A stretch of DNA of 35,714 nucleotides from Anaerosalibacter massiliensis (GTDB lineage: Bacteria > Bacillota > Clostridia > Tissierellales > Sporanaerobacteraceae): positions 1 through 35,714 of the forward strand of contig CCEZ01000005.1 in the NCBI GenBank assembly GCA_000751555.1. The letters are read 5' to 3'. The translations under genes and the position numbers were made by a program. Positions 14,027-22,592 of the stretch are shown piece by piece. The notes beneath the pieces are model-generated. The model was not told where the DNA came from. It did not search any database and saw only the letters and a list, made by a program, of their open reading frames with translations. Within the stretch, counting starts at the first letter, position 1, and each line of letters begins with the position of its first letter.

Positions 14027-14473
14027 ATGGGTGTAAAACTAACAGTAAAACAAAAGAAATTTTGTGATTATTATATTGAATTAGGAAATGCCACAGAAGC
14101 AGCTATAAGGGCAGGGTATAGTAAAAAGACGGCTAGACAAACAGGAAACGAAAACCTTACAAAACCTTACATTAAATCTTATATTGATGAAAAAATGAAA
14201 GAAATAGAGGATAAACAAATCGCAAAAGCTGATGAAGTGTTAAAATACTTAACTTCTATAATGAGAGGAGAAATAGCAGAAGAAACTCCAATTTTAATAG
14301 GTGAAGGAGTGCAAGAATTGGTACCAAAAGGGACATCAGTAAAAGACAGAATAAGAGCAGCCGAACTCATAGGGAGAAGGTATAGTTTGTTTACTGATAA
14401 GCAAGATATAGATATAAAGGTCCCAAAGATAATATTTGATATACCAGAAGATGATGAAAATGACAAAGATTAG
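14027..14473 (+). CDS. terS: Terminase small subunit
   Basis: The start taken is ATG 14027, next to AGGTGGTGAT; an upstream in-frame ATG at 14000 touches the terminator T-run and is rejected. 148 residues. The N-terminal DNA-binding part has LTVKQKKFCDYYIELGNATE and AAIRAGYSKKTARQTGNENL, the usual terminase_2/TerS HTH. A coiled-coil linker and an acidic C-terminus (DIPEDDENDKD) follow, the last probably binding the large subunit. It recognises the packaging site and overlaps terL. Confidence 0.93.
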   Translation: MGVKLTVKQKKFCDYYIELGNATEAAIRAGYSKKTARQTGNENLTKPYIKSYIDEKMKEIEDKQIAKADEVLKYLTSIMRGEIAEETPILIGEGVQELVPKGTSVKDRIRAAELIGRRYSLFTDKQDIDIKVPKIIFDIPEDDENDKD

Positions 14474-15719
14474 CTTACAAGAACTAATAGGACAGGGTTA
14501 CAATAAAGCCTGGAATACTAAGAAGTTTTATAAAGTCATTAAAGGCTCTAGAGGATCTAAAAAATCAGTTACAACACAAATAGAAATTATAAGTAAAATG
14601 ATGGCTTACCCCTGGATGAATGTAATAGCCGCAAGAAGATACCAGAATACTTTGAGGGATAGTGTATATGTAGGGTTAAAAAGTGCCACTCATAGATTAG
14701 GGGTGTCTCATTTATGGACATTCACAGTAAGTCCTATGGAAGCTACTTATTTACCAACAGGGCAAAAGATTTTATTTAGAGGGTTTGATGATCCTTTAAA
14801 AATGACTTCAATACAATTAGAACAAGGAACTATCACTCATTTATGGGTAGAGGAAGCTTATGAATTAGAAAACAGAGATAAACTAGATACTGTAGTTGAA
14901 GCTATGAGAGGTATTATTGATGACCCTAACGCTTATAGGCAAGTAATACTTACATTTAACCCATGGAGCGAACATCATTGGCTAAAGAGTGAATTCTTTG
15001 ATGTGAAAGATGAGGATATATTTACTTTAACAACAACATATAAAATAAATGAGTTCTTGGACAAAGACACAATTAGAAGATATGAAAAATTATATAAAAT
15101 TAATCCTAGAAGAGCCAAAATAGTGTGTGATGGAGAATGGGGAGTTGCTGAAGGTTTAGTATTTGAAAATGTTATATTTGAACCTTTTGACATCCAGGAG
15201 AAATTAAAAGAACAATTGCAATTGTTAATAGGTTTAGACTTTGGATATGAGCATGACCCTACAGCCTTAATTGTTGCACTATTAGATGAGGAAAATGAGA
15301 AGATTTATATTATAGATGAGCATTATGAAGTTGGAATGCGTACAAAAGAAATTGCAAAAATGATTAAGAAAAAAGGATATCAAAAATCAATTATAGTAGC
15401 TGATAATGCTGAAGGAAGATTAATTGATGAATTAAGAGATGATTATGGTATAAGAAGAATAACTAAAAGTGAAAAAGGTCCTGGAAGTGTAAAACAAGGA
15501 ATAGAGCAATTAAAGAATTATCAAATTATATGTCATACTAACTGTATAAACACTAAAGAAGAGTTTTACAGCTATGCTTATAAAAGAGATAAGATATCAG
15601 GTAAATATTTAAATGATCCTGAAGACAAGAATAATCACTTAATGGATGCTTTAAGGTACTCATTGCAATGTAGAAAATCTAAGATAATTATAAAAACATA
15701 CAAAGGGGGGATATTATAG
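14460..15719 (+). CDS. terL: Terminase large subunit (PBSX/SPP1 type)
   Basis: The start is probably ATG 14460; in-frame TTG 14436 and ATG 14451 or 14454 are alternatives. About 419 residues. The ATPase part has the P-loop variant GSRGSKKS near residue 30 and Walker B-like ITHLWVEEA near 130. The nuclease part has IGLDFGYEHDP, IIVADNAEG and NNHLMDALRY, which supply the acidic metal ligands. It pumps DNA into the prohead and cuts concatemers. With an SPP1-type portal, headful (pac) packaging is likely. Confidence 0.95.
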   Translation: MTKISLQELIGQGYNKAWNTKKFYKVIKGSRGSKKSVTTQIEIISKMMAYPWMNVIAARRYQNTLRDSVYVGLKSATHRLGVSHLWTFTVSPMEATYLPTGQKILFRGFDDPLKMTSIQLEQGTITHLWVEEAYELENRDKLDTVVEAMRGIIDDPNAYRQVILTFNPWSEHHWLKSEFFDVKDEDIFTLTTTYKINEFLDKDTIRRYEKLYKINPRRAKIVCDGEWGVAEGLVFENVIFEPFDIQEKLKEQLQLLIGLDFGYEHDPTALIVALLDEENEKIYIIDEHYEVGMRTKEIAKMIKKKGYQKSIIVADNAEGRLIDELRDDYGIRRITKSEKGPGSVKQGIEQLKNYQIICHTNCINTKEEFYSYAYKRDKISGKYLNDPEDKNNHLMDALRYSLQCRKSKIIIKTYKGGIL

Positions 15720-17026
15720 TGTTTATCCTAGAATCCGATACAGAGATGACTGAGGAATTATTACTAGAATTAATAAATAAGCATAAATCAAGTCATGAAA
15801 GATACAATAGATTAAAGAAAATGTATAAAGGAGATCATCCAATATTACACCAAAAAAAGAAGGAAGAATATAAGCCTGATAACCGTTTAGTTGTAAACTA
15901 TGCTAAATATATAGTTGATACACTGAATGGTTTTTTTATTGGTATACCAATAAAAGTTAGCCATGAATCAGATGAAATAAATAATTATCTTGATTTTGTA
16001 GATAAGTTTAATGATCAGGATGATAATAATGCAGAACTTTCCAAGTTATGCTCCATTTATGGCCATGCTTATGAGATGGTATTTATAGATGGTGATGGAA
16101 TGCTAGGCATAACTTATATAGAACCACAAGAAGCTTTTGTTGTATACGATAATAGTATTGTAGGAAAGCCTATGTTTGGAGTTAGGTATTATAATAATGC
16201 TGATAAAAAACTTGAGGGAAGTTTTTCAGATAAACATCAAATAATTTACTTTAGAGAAAACGATGAAGGTAAATTATATTTTTATGACGAGAAACCTCAT
16301 TTGTTTGGAGATATACCTATTATTGAATATGTAGAGAACGAAGAAAAGATAGGAGCATTTGAAGGCGTGGAAACTCTTATAAATGCTTATAATAAAGGTT
16401 TATCTGAAAAAGCTAATGATGTTGATTATTTTGCTGATGCATATTTAAAAATATTAGGTGCTGAATTAGATGATAAAACGATTAAAAAACTAAGAGATTC
16501 TAGAACTATAAACATGGCTGGTGGAGATATCGATAAGTTAATAGTTGAGTTTTTAGAAAAGCCAAACGCAGATGAAACTCAAGAGAACCTAATTAATAGA
16601 TTAGAAAAACTAATATTTCAAATATCAATGGTTATGAATATCAATGATGAAACTTTTGGTACGCAGTCAGGTATAGCTCTTAAATATAAATTGCAGAGCA
16701 TGGAGAATTTAGCCAAAACTAAAGAAAGAAAATTTGCATCCGGATTAAATAGAAGGTATAAGATGATAGCCAATACTAGTATAACTCCAATCAAAGGTGA
16801 CGAATGGACTGGTATTAAATATCAATTTACAAGAAATTATCCTGCTAATATCTTAGAAGAATCTCAAATAGCTAAAAACCTAATAGGCGTAACAAGCAAA
16901 GAAACAGCTTTATCAGTGTTATCTATTGTCGATAATGCTAAAGATGAGGTTGATAGAATCAACGACGAATACGATATTGATAATGAGTATGACTTTGATA
17001 GGAATAGAGTTGATTTAGATGAGTAA
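15719..17026 (+). CDS. SPP1 gp6-type portal protein
   Basis: 435 residues from GTG 15719, which overlaps the terL stop; the site is AAAGGGGGG. Typical parts are RYNRLKKMYKGDHPIL, NRLVVNYAKYIVDTLNGFFI and IKVSHESDEIN near the N-terminus. The crown region later has LSEKANDVDYFADAYLKILG, and the C-terminus is acidic. The dodecameric portal is the DNA gate of the capsid and binds terminase. It overlaps the next head gene by eight bases. Confidence 0.93.
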   Translation: MFILESDTEMTEELLLELINKHKSSHERYNRLKKMYKGDHPILHQKKKEEYKPDNRLVVNYAKYIVDTLNGFFIGIPIKVSHESDEINNYLDFVDKFNDQDDNNAELSKLCSIYGHAYEMVFIDGDGMLGITYIEPQEAFVVYDNSIVGKPMFGVRYYNNADKKLEGSFSDKHQIIYFRENDEGKLYFYDEKPHLFGDIPIIEYVENEEKIGAFEGVETLINAYNKGLSEKANDVDYFADAYLKILGAELDDKTIKKLRDSRTINMAGGDIDKLIVEFLEKPNADETQENLINRLEKLIFQISMVMNINDETFGTQSGIALKYKLQSMENLAKTKERKFASGLNRRYKMIANTSITPIKGDEWTGIKYQFTRNYPANILEESQIAKNLIGVTSKETALSVLSIVDNAKDEVDRINDEYDIDNEYDFDRNRVDLDE

Positions 17027-17918
17027 AATTAATCCAAAGTATTGGAGAAAGAGACAGAAGGCATATTTTAAGAATTTAGAAAAAAATGAAGAAAAACTTC
17101 TTAAAAAGATGATAAAAGAGTATGAGAAAGAAGCTGCAAAATTAGACAAAGAAATAGCTTCTTATTACGCTAAATATGGCACAGATAATGTTATTGAATA
17201 TAGAGATTTATTAGTAGAGTTAGATCCTAAAGAGAGAAAAATATTACTCCAGGACATGGAACAATTCTTTGACGTTCATCCTGAATTTGAACATTTAAAG
17301 CCTATTAGGGAAAGTATTTATAAACTAGATAGATTAGACTCTTTAAGGTACTCAATTACCAAACAACAAATTGAGTTGGGTGTAAAAGAGGAAGAAGTAA
17401 TATTAAAACATTTATCTAAAAGCTATACATCTACTTATAATGCGATGTTAAAGGATATGGGCTTTGGTGACAATTTTTTATCAGTTAATGATGCCTTGGT
17501 TAAAGATTTAGTAAATAGAGCATGGTTAAATAATAAAAATTTTTCTGATAGGATATGGGGTAATAAAGAGAAGCTGATAGACTATCTTACTACAGACTTT
17601 AAAAACGGAATAATTAGAGGAGATGATTATAATAAACTAAGTAAAATGCTAGAGGAAAGATTTTTGAAACAAAGCAAGAATAACATAAAGAGATTGGTAT
17701 ATACCGAAGGTACTTTTATTCAAAATCAGGCTATGGCCAAGCCATTTGAAGACATGGGATATGATACTTATATTTATGATGCTATCCTGGATGAAAGGAC
17801 ATCTGAAGTATGTGAAGGGCTTAATGGCCAAGAGTTTTTATTTAAAGACAAAGAGCCAGGAGTTAATTTTCCCCCAATGCATCCATGGTGTCGGTCTTCC
17901 TTTATTGTAAAATTATGA
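17019..17918 (+). CDS. MuF/SPP1 gp7-type minor head protein
   Basis: 299 residues. The N-terminal half is helical and charged. The C-terminal Mu-F domain (about residues 190-299) includes RLVYTEGTFIQNQAM, LDERTSEVCEGLNGQEF and NFPPMHPWCRS, with the paired cysteines and histidine of this family. In SPP1 the related protein binds the portal and enters the head with DNA. No toxin domain is fused here; the protein ends with the MuF domain. Confidence 0.92.
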   Translation: MSKINPKYWRKRQKAYFKNLEKNEEKLLKKMIKEYEKEAAKLDKEIASYYAKYGTDNVIEYRDLLVELDPKERKILLQDMEQFFDVHPEFEHLKPIRESIYKLDRLDSLRYSITKQQIELGVKEEEVILKHLSKSYTSTYNAMLKDMGFGDNFLSVNDALVKDLVNRAWLNNKNFSDRIWGNKEKLIDYLTTDFKNGIIRGDDYNKLSKMLEERFLKQSKNNIKRLVYTEGTFIQNQAMAKPFEDMGYDTYIYDAILDERTSEVCEGLNGQEFLFKDKEPGVNFPPMHPWCRSSFIVKL

Positions 17919-17957
17919 TAAGATATAGGTAAAAGATGAATAAAGGAGGACAGATAG

Positions 17958-18908
17958 ATGGACATATTATTGATTTTATTAGGGTTATTAGTTGGAGCTG
18001 TAGGACTGATAATGATAATAGTTAATTTAATTAGAAAAAAGCCTGTAAAAAAGTATGGGGCAACTCTTTTAATAGGCATGGTATTATTGGTTACTGGTGG
18101 AATAATGTTAGATACAGATGAGGAGAAACCAAAAGAGGAATCTAAAACTAAGGTAGAGTCTGAAAACGTAAAAGAAACATCAAAGCCTAGCAAAGAAAAG
18201 GTTAATTTAGATATATACATAAAGCCAACCATAGTTACAAATGAAAATGAAATTAGCATTGATATTGATACTAATGTTGTAGATGGCTCAATACTTGAGG
18301 TAACAATTTTATCAGGCGATTTAGAATCAGTGTCAGAAAATATAACAGTTAAAGATGGGAAAGCTAATGTTAAATTTGATGTTAAAGATAAGTTTAAGCC
18401 CGGATATCTAGCAGGAAATATTTGGCTTAGATTTAATAATAATGAAGTAAAACAACCTGACAATGTTAAAAAGGTATATGGAGAAAATGGAGAAAAGTTG
18501 AAAGGGAAATATGCAAAAGAGAACAAAGGTGGTAAAGAAGGTAAAAGTATAATTTATACAACTGAAAGTATTGCATATCCTGACAAAGCTACAGCTAAAG
18601 AAGTAAGTGATAAAAATTATGAAGAATTAAAAGCAGAGCTAATAGAAATAGGTAATGGTGTCATTATTGATATCATAGAACCTACCGATTCAGAACATGC
18701 TAAAGTAATAGTAAGTGATGCATGGTACCACTCAGCAGAACACGAAAAAGAAAGGTTTGCTACTCAGGTAGGAGACGCTTTAGAGCAAATATTAATCAAC
18801 ACAGATAGATCTAAAGGTGAAAAATTTGCAATAGTGAATTTTTACGATAACTTTGGCAAGCGGGTAGCAAAAAGGAAAGCTACAGGTGGGTATAAAGTAC
18901 TTGAATAA
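17958..18908 (+). CDS. Membrane-anchored extracytoplasmic protein, probable cargo (moron) gene
   Basis: 316 residues after AAAGGAGGAC. Two membrane segments (about 2-25 and 35-51) flank RKKPVKKY, so the loop is inside and both ends outside. A charged linker (residues 52-80, rich in K and E) leads to a beta-rich domain (about 80-165) and a C-terminal alpha/beta domain (about 200-316; SDAWYHSAEHEKERFATQVG). This is not a virion part. It interrupts the head genes and ends in its own terminator, the layout of a lysogenic-conversion or superinfection-exclusion gene. Function unknown. Confidence 0.75.
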   Translation: MDILLILLGLLVGAVGLIMIIVNLIRKKPVKKYGATLLIGMVLLVTGGIMLDTDEEKPKEESKTKVESENVKETSKPSKEKVNLDIYIKPTIVTNENEISIDIDTNVVDGSILEVTILSGDLESVSENITVKDGKANVKFDVKDKFKPGYLAGNIWLRFNNNEVKQPDNVKKVYGENGEKLKGKYAKENKGGKEGKSIIYTTESIAYPDKATAKEVSDKNYEELKAELIEIGNGVIIDIIEPTDSEHAKVIVSDAWYHSAEHEKERFATQVGDALEQILINTDRSKGEKFAIVNFYDNFGKRVAKRKATGGYKVLE

Positions 18909-18920
18909 TAAACAAAAACA

Positions 18921-18956
18921 TTTAAGCAACTCTAATTATGGGGTTGCTTTTATTTT
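18921..18956 (+). terminator. Terminator after the membrane-protein gene
   Basis: AAGCAACTC pairs with GGGTTGCTT around TAATTATG, with one G-T pair, then TTTATTTT. It isolates the cargo gene from the following head genes. Confidence 0.8.
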
Positions 18957-18976
18957 ATTAAAAAGGAGAGTGTGGA

Positions 18977-19282
18977 ATGAAAGCAAGAATACAGCCTGTA
19001 AAAATAGTAGAGTGTGATAAATGCGGTAAAGAATTTAGCATTAAGGTAAAAGTAAAGAAACTAGGAAAAGGAATCGAACAAAGCTATTTTAAATGTCCTA
19101 AGTGTAAGGCTAAATATGAAGTAGCTAGAACTAATAGTAATACCAGGAGGTTACAAAAAGAACTTAATAGGCTTCAATTAGAGTACAATAAAAAGCCTTC
19201 TGAAAAAGGATATAAAAAGATTAGTAAAAAGAGGGAAGAACTAAGAAAAGAAATGTTAAAGCTTAATGAAAGGTTGGGATAA
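18977..19282 (+). CDS. Zinc-ribbon and coiled-coil phage protein
   Basis: 101 residues after AAAGGAGAG. Two CxxC knuckles (CDKCGKEF and CPKCKAKY) form a zinc ribbon in residues 13-50. Residues 55-100 are a basic coiled coil (RRLQKELNRLQLEYNKKPSE). Proteins of this plan are common in the head region of clostridial prophages, and no role is known to me. The next gene starts two bases after its stop. Confidence 0.7.
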   Translation: MKARIQPVKIVECDKCGKEFSIKVKVKKLGKGIEQSYFKCPKCKAKYEVARTNSNTRRLQKELNRLQLEYNKKPSEKGYKKISKKREELRKEMLKLNERLG

Positions 19283-19284
19283 TT

Positions 19285-19527
19285 ATGGTTATAGATAAAT
19301 ATATTATTTGCGAAATTAACCAGGCAGTTGATAATATAATTGAAGCTGTTAAAGCTGCATCTATTACCATGCAAGAAGCTTTTAAGGGATTTCAAAGGAT
19401 TTTTAATTTTACAAAAGTGAATAATAAAGAGAAACAAAAGTATAAGCCTGTGTTACAGATTAGACCTAATAAAAGTGTTTTAACTGATAAAAGATTAAAA
19501 AATCATTATTGTAGGAGTAATTGCTAG
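19285..19527 (+). CDS. Small phage protein, unknown
   Basis: 80 residues, ATG 19285. Residues 1-45 look helical and amphipathic (NQAVDNIIEAVKAASITMQE). The C-terminal half is basic and ends with two cysteines (HYCRSNC). Its ribosome site would be the weak AAAGGTTGGGAT at about 19268, inside the previous gene. Nothing diagnostic is seen. Confidence 0.55.
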   Translation: MVIDKYIICEINQAVDNIIEAVKAASITMQEAFKGFQRIFNFTKVNNKEKQKYKPVLQIRPNKSVLTDKRLKNHYCRSNC

Positions 19528-19539
19528 GGAGGTGATTAA

Positions 19540-19862
19540 TTGAAAATATCAGATAAAATTAATATTAGTGGGATTGAGTATGAAATAAAAATGGTAGATA
19601 ATCCACTTATAACTATGAATAATCAAAGAGCATACGGGCTATTGACTTTGAGAATACTGAGATACTCATAGATAAAACACTAAGAAACAACCAAGGGCAC
19701 GTACAAACATTAATACATGAGATTATTCATGGAATAGTTTATGATAGAGAAATTGATTTTGCCTTAGATGATGAGGAAGCTATAGTAGATCAGCTAGCAA
19801 AGGGTTTATATCAAATTATAAAAGATAACTCAAGTATATTTACAAAAGAGTTGAACATATAA
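19540..19862 (+). pseudogene. Frameshifted HExxH metallopeptidase-like gene
   Basis: TTG 19540, after GGGAGGTGAT, opens MKISDKINISGIEYEIKMVD...NNQRAYG and meets TAG at 19669-19671. From 19638 the frame one base earlier continues AIDFENTEILIDKTLR, then LIHEIIHGIVYDR and a helical end to TAA 19860-19862. The two halves join into one protein of about 107 residues with a zinc motif HEIIH if one G is restored in the run at 19636-19638. I see no slippery heptamer, so this looks like a one-base loss or a sequencing error. The intact family would be a small phage Zn-dependent peptidase, ImmA-like in its motif. Confidence 0.75.
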
Positions 19863-19873
19863 TAACCGTCTTT

Positions 19874-19983
19874 AAGCAACAGACATTAAACAGGCTTATT
19901 TTTTTATGCAACAAATATGACCAAGCATTAATGTCATTAAACTTTATGGATTGTCTAAGCATTACAGACATTAAACTTAATGG
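19874..19983 (+). repeat. Three direct repeats before the scaffold gene
   Basis: Copies at 19923-19949 and 19957-19983 agree at 23 of 27 positions (AAGCATTA..., then CATTAAACTT and ATGG). A shorter one at 19874-19891 shares AAGCA and CAGACATTAAAC. They fill the gap before the scaffold ribosome site. The first copy also forms TAAGC/GCTTA before a T-rich tract, a weak terminator. They may be protein or RNA control sites for capsid-module expression. Confidence 0.5.
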
Positions 19984-20001
19984 GAAAAAGGAGAGATTAA
20001 A

Positions 20002-20631
20002 ATGATTAAAGATTTGAAGAAAGGTTTACCAAAAATGAACTTGCAGTTATTTGCAGAGGAAGAAGAAACAGAAGAAATAGTAAACAAAGATACTGAAAAA
20101 GAAGATAAGAAGAAATTAGATACCAAAGAAAATCAAAAAAAAGAAGATGATAAAAAATACTCTGATGAGGATTTAGACAGAATAATAAATGAAAAATTTG
20201 CAAAGTGGCAGGAAAAGAAAGAAAAAGAAATAAATGAAGCTAAGAAACTAGCTGATATGAATGCACAACAGAAAGCAGAATATGAAAGAGATCAATTACA
20301 AAAGGAACTAGACGAATTAAGAAAAGCTAATACACTAAATGAAATGACATCTACTGCAAGAAACATGCTCAAAGAAAGAAATGTATCAATAGATGATGAG
20401 TTATTAAGTACCTTAGTAACAGATGATGCAGAAAAGACTAAAGAGAATGTTGAAAGCTTTGCTAATATGTTTGAGGAAGCAGTAGAAAAGGCAGTGTTAG
20501 AAAAAATTAAGAACCCTAATGAGAAAAGGGGGACTACATCAGGTATTACCAAAGAGGAGATTATGCAAATTAAAGATAGGGGCCTAAGACAACAGAAGAT
20601 TAAAGAAAATATACATTTATTTAATGAATAA
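20002..20631 (+). CDS. Capsid scaffold protein (DUF4355/GP20-like)
   Basis: 209 residues after AAAAGGAGAGATTAAA. The N-terminus carries KMNLQLFAEEEE, a tag shared with the capsid gene. Residues 25-115 are highly charged and helical (KDTEKEDKKKLDTKENQKK, AQQKAEYERDQLQKELDELR). The C-terminus (GITKEEIMQIKDRGLRQQKI) is the usual capsid-binding end. Scaffolds of this type guide prohead assembly and then leave. The place just before the capsid gene confirms it. Confidence 0.9.
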   Translation: MIKDLKKGLPKMNLQLFAEEEETEEIVNKDTEKEDKKKLDTKENQKKEDDKKYSDEDLDRIINEKFAKWQEKKEKEINEAKKLADMNAQQKAEYERDQLQKELDELRKANTLNEMTSTARNMLKERNVSIDDELLSTLVTDDAEKTKENVESFANMFEEAVEKAVLEKIKNPNEKRGTTSGITKEEIMQIKDRGLRQQKIKENIHLFNE

Positions 20632-20650
20632 GAAAAGGAGAGATTAATTT

Positions 20651-21565
20651 ATGGATAAGTCATTACAAAAAATGAATCTGCAGTTATTTGCAGAGGAAAA
20701 TTTAACTGTAACAGGAGATTTAGCCAAGGTACAATCTATTGATTTTGCTAATAGATTTGGAGAAAACATTACAAAACTATTAGAAGCTTTAGGTGTTACA
20801 AGAAAAATACCAATGGCATCTGGTATGGTTATTAAAACTTATAAAGCTGTAAAAAATGTTAAAAAAGATAAAGTAGGAGAAGGTGAAGTAATACCATTAT
20901 CTAAGGTTGAAACTAAACCTGATAAAACTTATGAAATTGAACTTAAGAAATTTAGAAAGGCGGTATCCGGAGAGGCTATTCAAAGACATGGTTTTGACCA
21001 AGCTGTTGCCGAAACTGATGAATTATTATTAAAAGAAATTCAAAAAGATATTAGAGCTGATTTATTTACTTTCTTAGCTACTGGAACTGGCAGAGCTGAA
21101 GGAGTAGGACTTCAGGCAGCATTAGCTCAAGCATGGGGTCAAGTTCAAACATTATTCGAAGATGATGCAGTAAATACTATAGCATTTGTTAATCCTTTAG
21201 ATGTAGCTAATTATAATGGCGATGCTAAGCTAACTATACAAAAAGAATTCGGGTTAACATTTGTAGAAGGATTTACAGATGTAACTGTTATCACTAATAC
21301 TTCAGTTCCTAAAGGGAAAATATATGCAACTGCACCAGAAAACGTGGTATTTGCTTATATCCCTGTTACTGGTTCTGAATTAGGGAAAACATTTAATTTA
21401 ACTTCAGATGAAACAGGATATATCGGCATTACACACAACAATGTAAATAATAACGTTACTGTTGAAACTTTAGCATTAAGTGGAGCAACTTTATTTGCTG
21501 AAAGGCTTGATGGTGTAGTTGTAGTAGGCATTAAAGAACCAGAAGCTCCACCCATTGAAGGATAA
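20651..21565 (+). CDS. Major capsid protein (HK97 fold)
   Basis: 304 residues. An N-terminal KMNLQLFAEEN tag is followed by VQSIDFANRFGENITKLLE, an E-loop-like region (VGEGEVIPLSKVE), FRKAVSGEAIQRHGFDQAV, and a P-domain end with NPLDVANY, KEFGLTFVEGF and VTVITNTSVPKGKIYATAPE. These are typical of Firmicute siphovirus capsids. There is no long delta domain, consistent with a separate scaffold gene. The same ribosome-site sequence precedes both genes. Confidence 0.92.
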   Translation: MDKSLQKMNLQLFAEENLTVTGDLAKVQSIDFANRFGENITKLLEALGVTRKIPMASGMVIKTYKAVKNVKKDKVGEGEVIPLSKVETKPDKTYEIELKKFRKAVSGEAIQRHGFDQAVAETDELLLKEIQKDIRADLFTFLATGTGRAEGVGLQAALAQAWGQVQTLFEDDAVNTIAFVNPLDVANYNGDAKLTIQKEFGLTFVEGFTDVTVITNTSVPKGKIYATAPENVVFAYIPVTGSELGKTFNLTSDETGYIGITHNNVNNNVTVETLALSGATLFAERLDGVVVVGIKEPEAPPIEG

Positions 21566-21591
21566 AATTGAATACTAAAGGTGTGATTTAA

Positions 21592-21924
21592 TTGGAAATA
21601 TTAGATAGAGTGTTAGCTCGTTTACCTGGTGAAGATAACCAGGCAGATGAGCCTTTCTTAAAGGAATCTATAAGGCTTGTAGAAGATAGGTTAAACTTAA
21701 GACTAAATACTGATAAATTACCTGATAAATTTGAAAGTATTTTAGTTGACGCAGTAATTAAGATTTGGAGAAGAAGATATCATGAAGGTATTGAAACTGA
21801 AAAAATAGATACTATTAATACTAAATTTGTAGACAATATCCTGGAAGAGTATGAAAAAGAGATTCAAGCTTATCTATACAATAAAGAAAAAGATAGTTTT
21901 AAAAATGTGGTGAGGTTTATATGA
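21592..21924 (+). CDS. Head-tail connector, gp15/gp6-type adaptor
   Basis: 110 residues from TTG 21592 (AAAGGTGTGA upstream). The helical pattern LARLPGEDNQADEPFLKESI, RLVEDRLNLRL and AVIKIWRRRYHEGIE matches small connector proteins that bind below the portal. It overlaps the next gene by four bases. The first of four short genes with the usual neck order. Confidence 0.85.
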   Translation: MEILDRVLARLPGEDNQADEPFLKESIRLVEDRLNLRLNTDKLPDKFESILVDAVIKIWRRRYHEGIETEKIDTINTKFVDNILEEYEKEIQAYLYNKEKDSFKNVVRFI

Positions 21925-22229
21925 GGTATTTTGAAGCAGATTTGATTAAGAAGATCCCTACAGACAATAAAGATGAACTAGGTAATAAAATATTTGGTTA
22001 TATACCTATTCATGTAAAAGAGTGTAGAACAACAGAATGGACTGCTGATGATGTAAATATTTATGGTAGAGATATTACATCTGGTTCAAGAAAGATACTT
22101 GTAAAACCTTTAAATGAGCCTTTAAAAGATATAGTTAAAATATCTATAGATAATAATGAATATGATATTTTAAGCAAAAAAGACCTGGGCAGATGGATAT
22201 TATTTGTAGTAAAGGGATTTAGAATATGA
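21921..22229 (+). CDS. Head closure (stopper) protein
   Basis: 102 residues, beta-rich (VKECRTTEWTADDVNIYGRD, SRKILVKPL, IVKISIDNNEYDILSKKDLG). The size, beta-barrel pattern and position after the adaptor fit the gp16-type head closure family. Overlaps at both ends. Confidence 0.78.
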   Translation: MRYFEADLIKKIPTDNKDELGNKIFGYIPIHVKECRTTEWTADDVNIYGRDITSGSRKILVKPLNEPLKDIVKISIDNNEYDILSKKDLGRWILFVVKGFRI

Positions 22230-22591
22230 AATTAACATTGCAATTTAAAGGGACTGAAGAGTTATCAAGAAAATTACTACAAAAGAATAGTACTGCATGG
22301 AAAAATGTAGCGAATAAGAGTTTAGCTGAAATGCATAACAGGGGAGCTCATCCACCTGGAACTCCAGTTGACAGTGGTGAACTAAGATTATCAAGGAAAA
22401 CGACTAAAGCAAACCCTGGTAAAAGTTTTTCTGGCCAATTTGGTTATACAAAAGATTATGGTCCACATGTAGAGTATGGGCATAGAACACGTGGTGGTGG
22501 CTATGTGCAAGGGCAGTATTATTTAAGAAATAATGTTGAAGCTCAAAGAAAGATTTATAGAAATGATTTACTGACTGAATTGAGGAGATAA
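22226..22591 (+). CDS. HK97 gp10-like head-tail joining protein
   Basis: 121 residues with AEMHNRGAHPPGTPVDSGEL, FSGQFGYTKDYGPHVEYGHR and GYVQGQYYLRNNVE, the signature of HK97 gp10-type neck or tail-completion proteins. It overlaps its neighbour by four bases. Confidence 0.88.
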   Translation: MKLTLQFKGTEELSRKLLQKNSTAWKNVANKSLAEMHNRGAHPPGTPVDSGELRLSRKTTKANPGKSFSGQFGYTKDYGPHVEYGHRTRGGGYVQGQYYLRNNVEAQRKIYRNDLLTELRR

Positions 22592-22592
22592 A

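Noticed and set aside
17774-18526. 250-residue minus-strand frame over the MuF end and the membrane-protein gene
   Set aside because: Opposite to two well-supported genes, low-complexity S/F/T-rich product and no start signals.
19636-19646. Programmed frameshift in the metallopeptidase gene
   Set aside because: No X-XXY-YYZ heptamer at the joint; a lost G explains it more simply.
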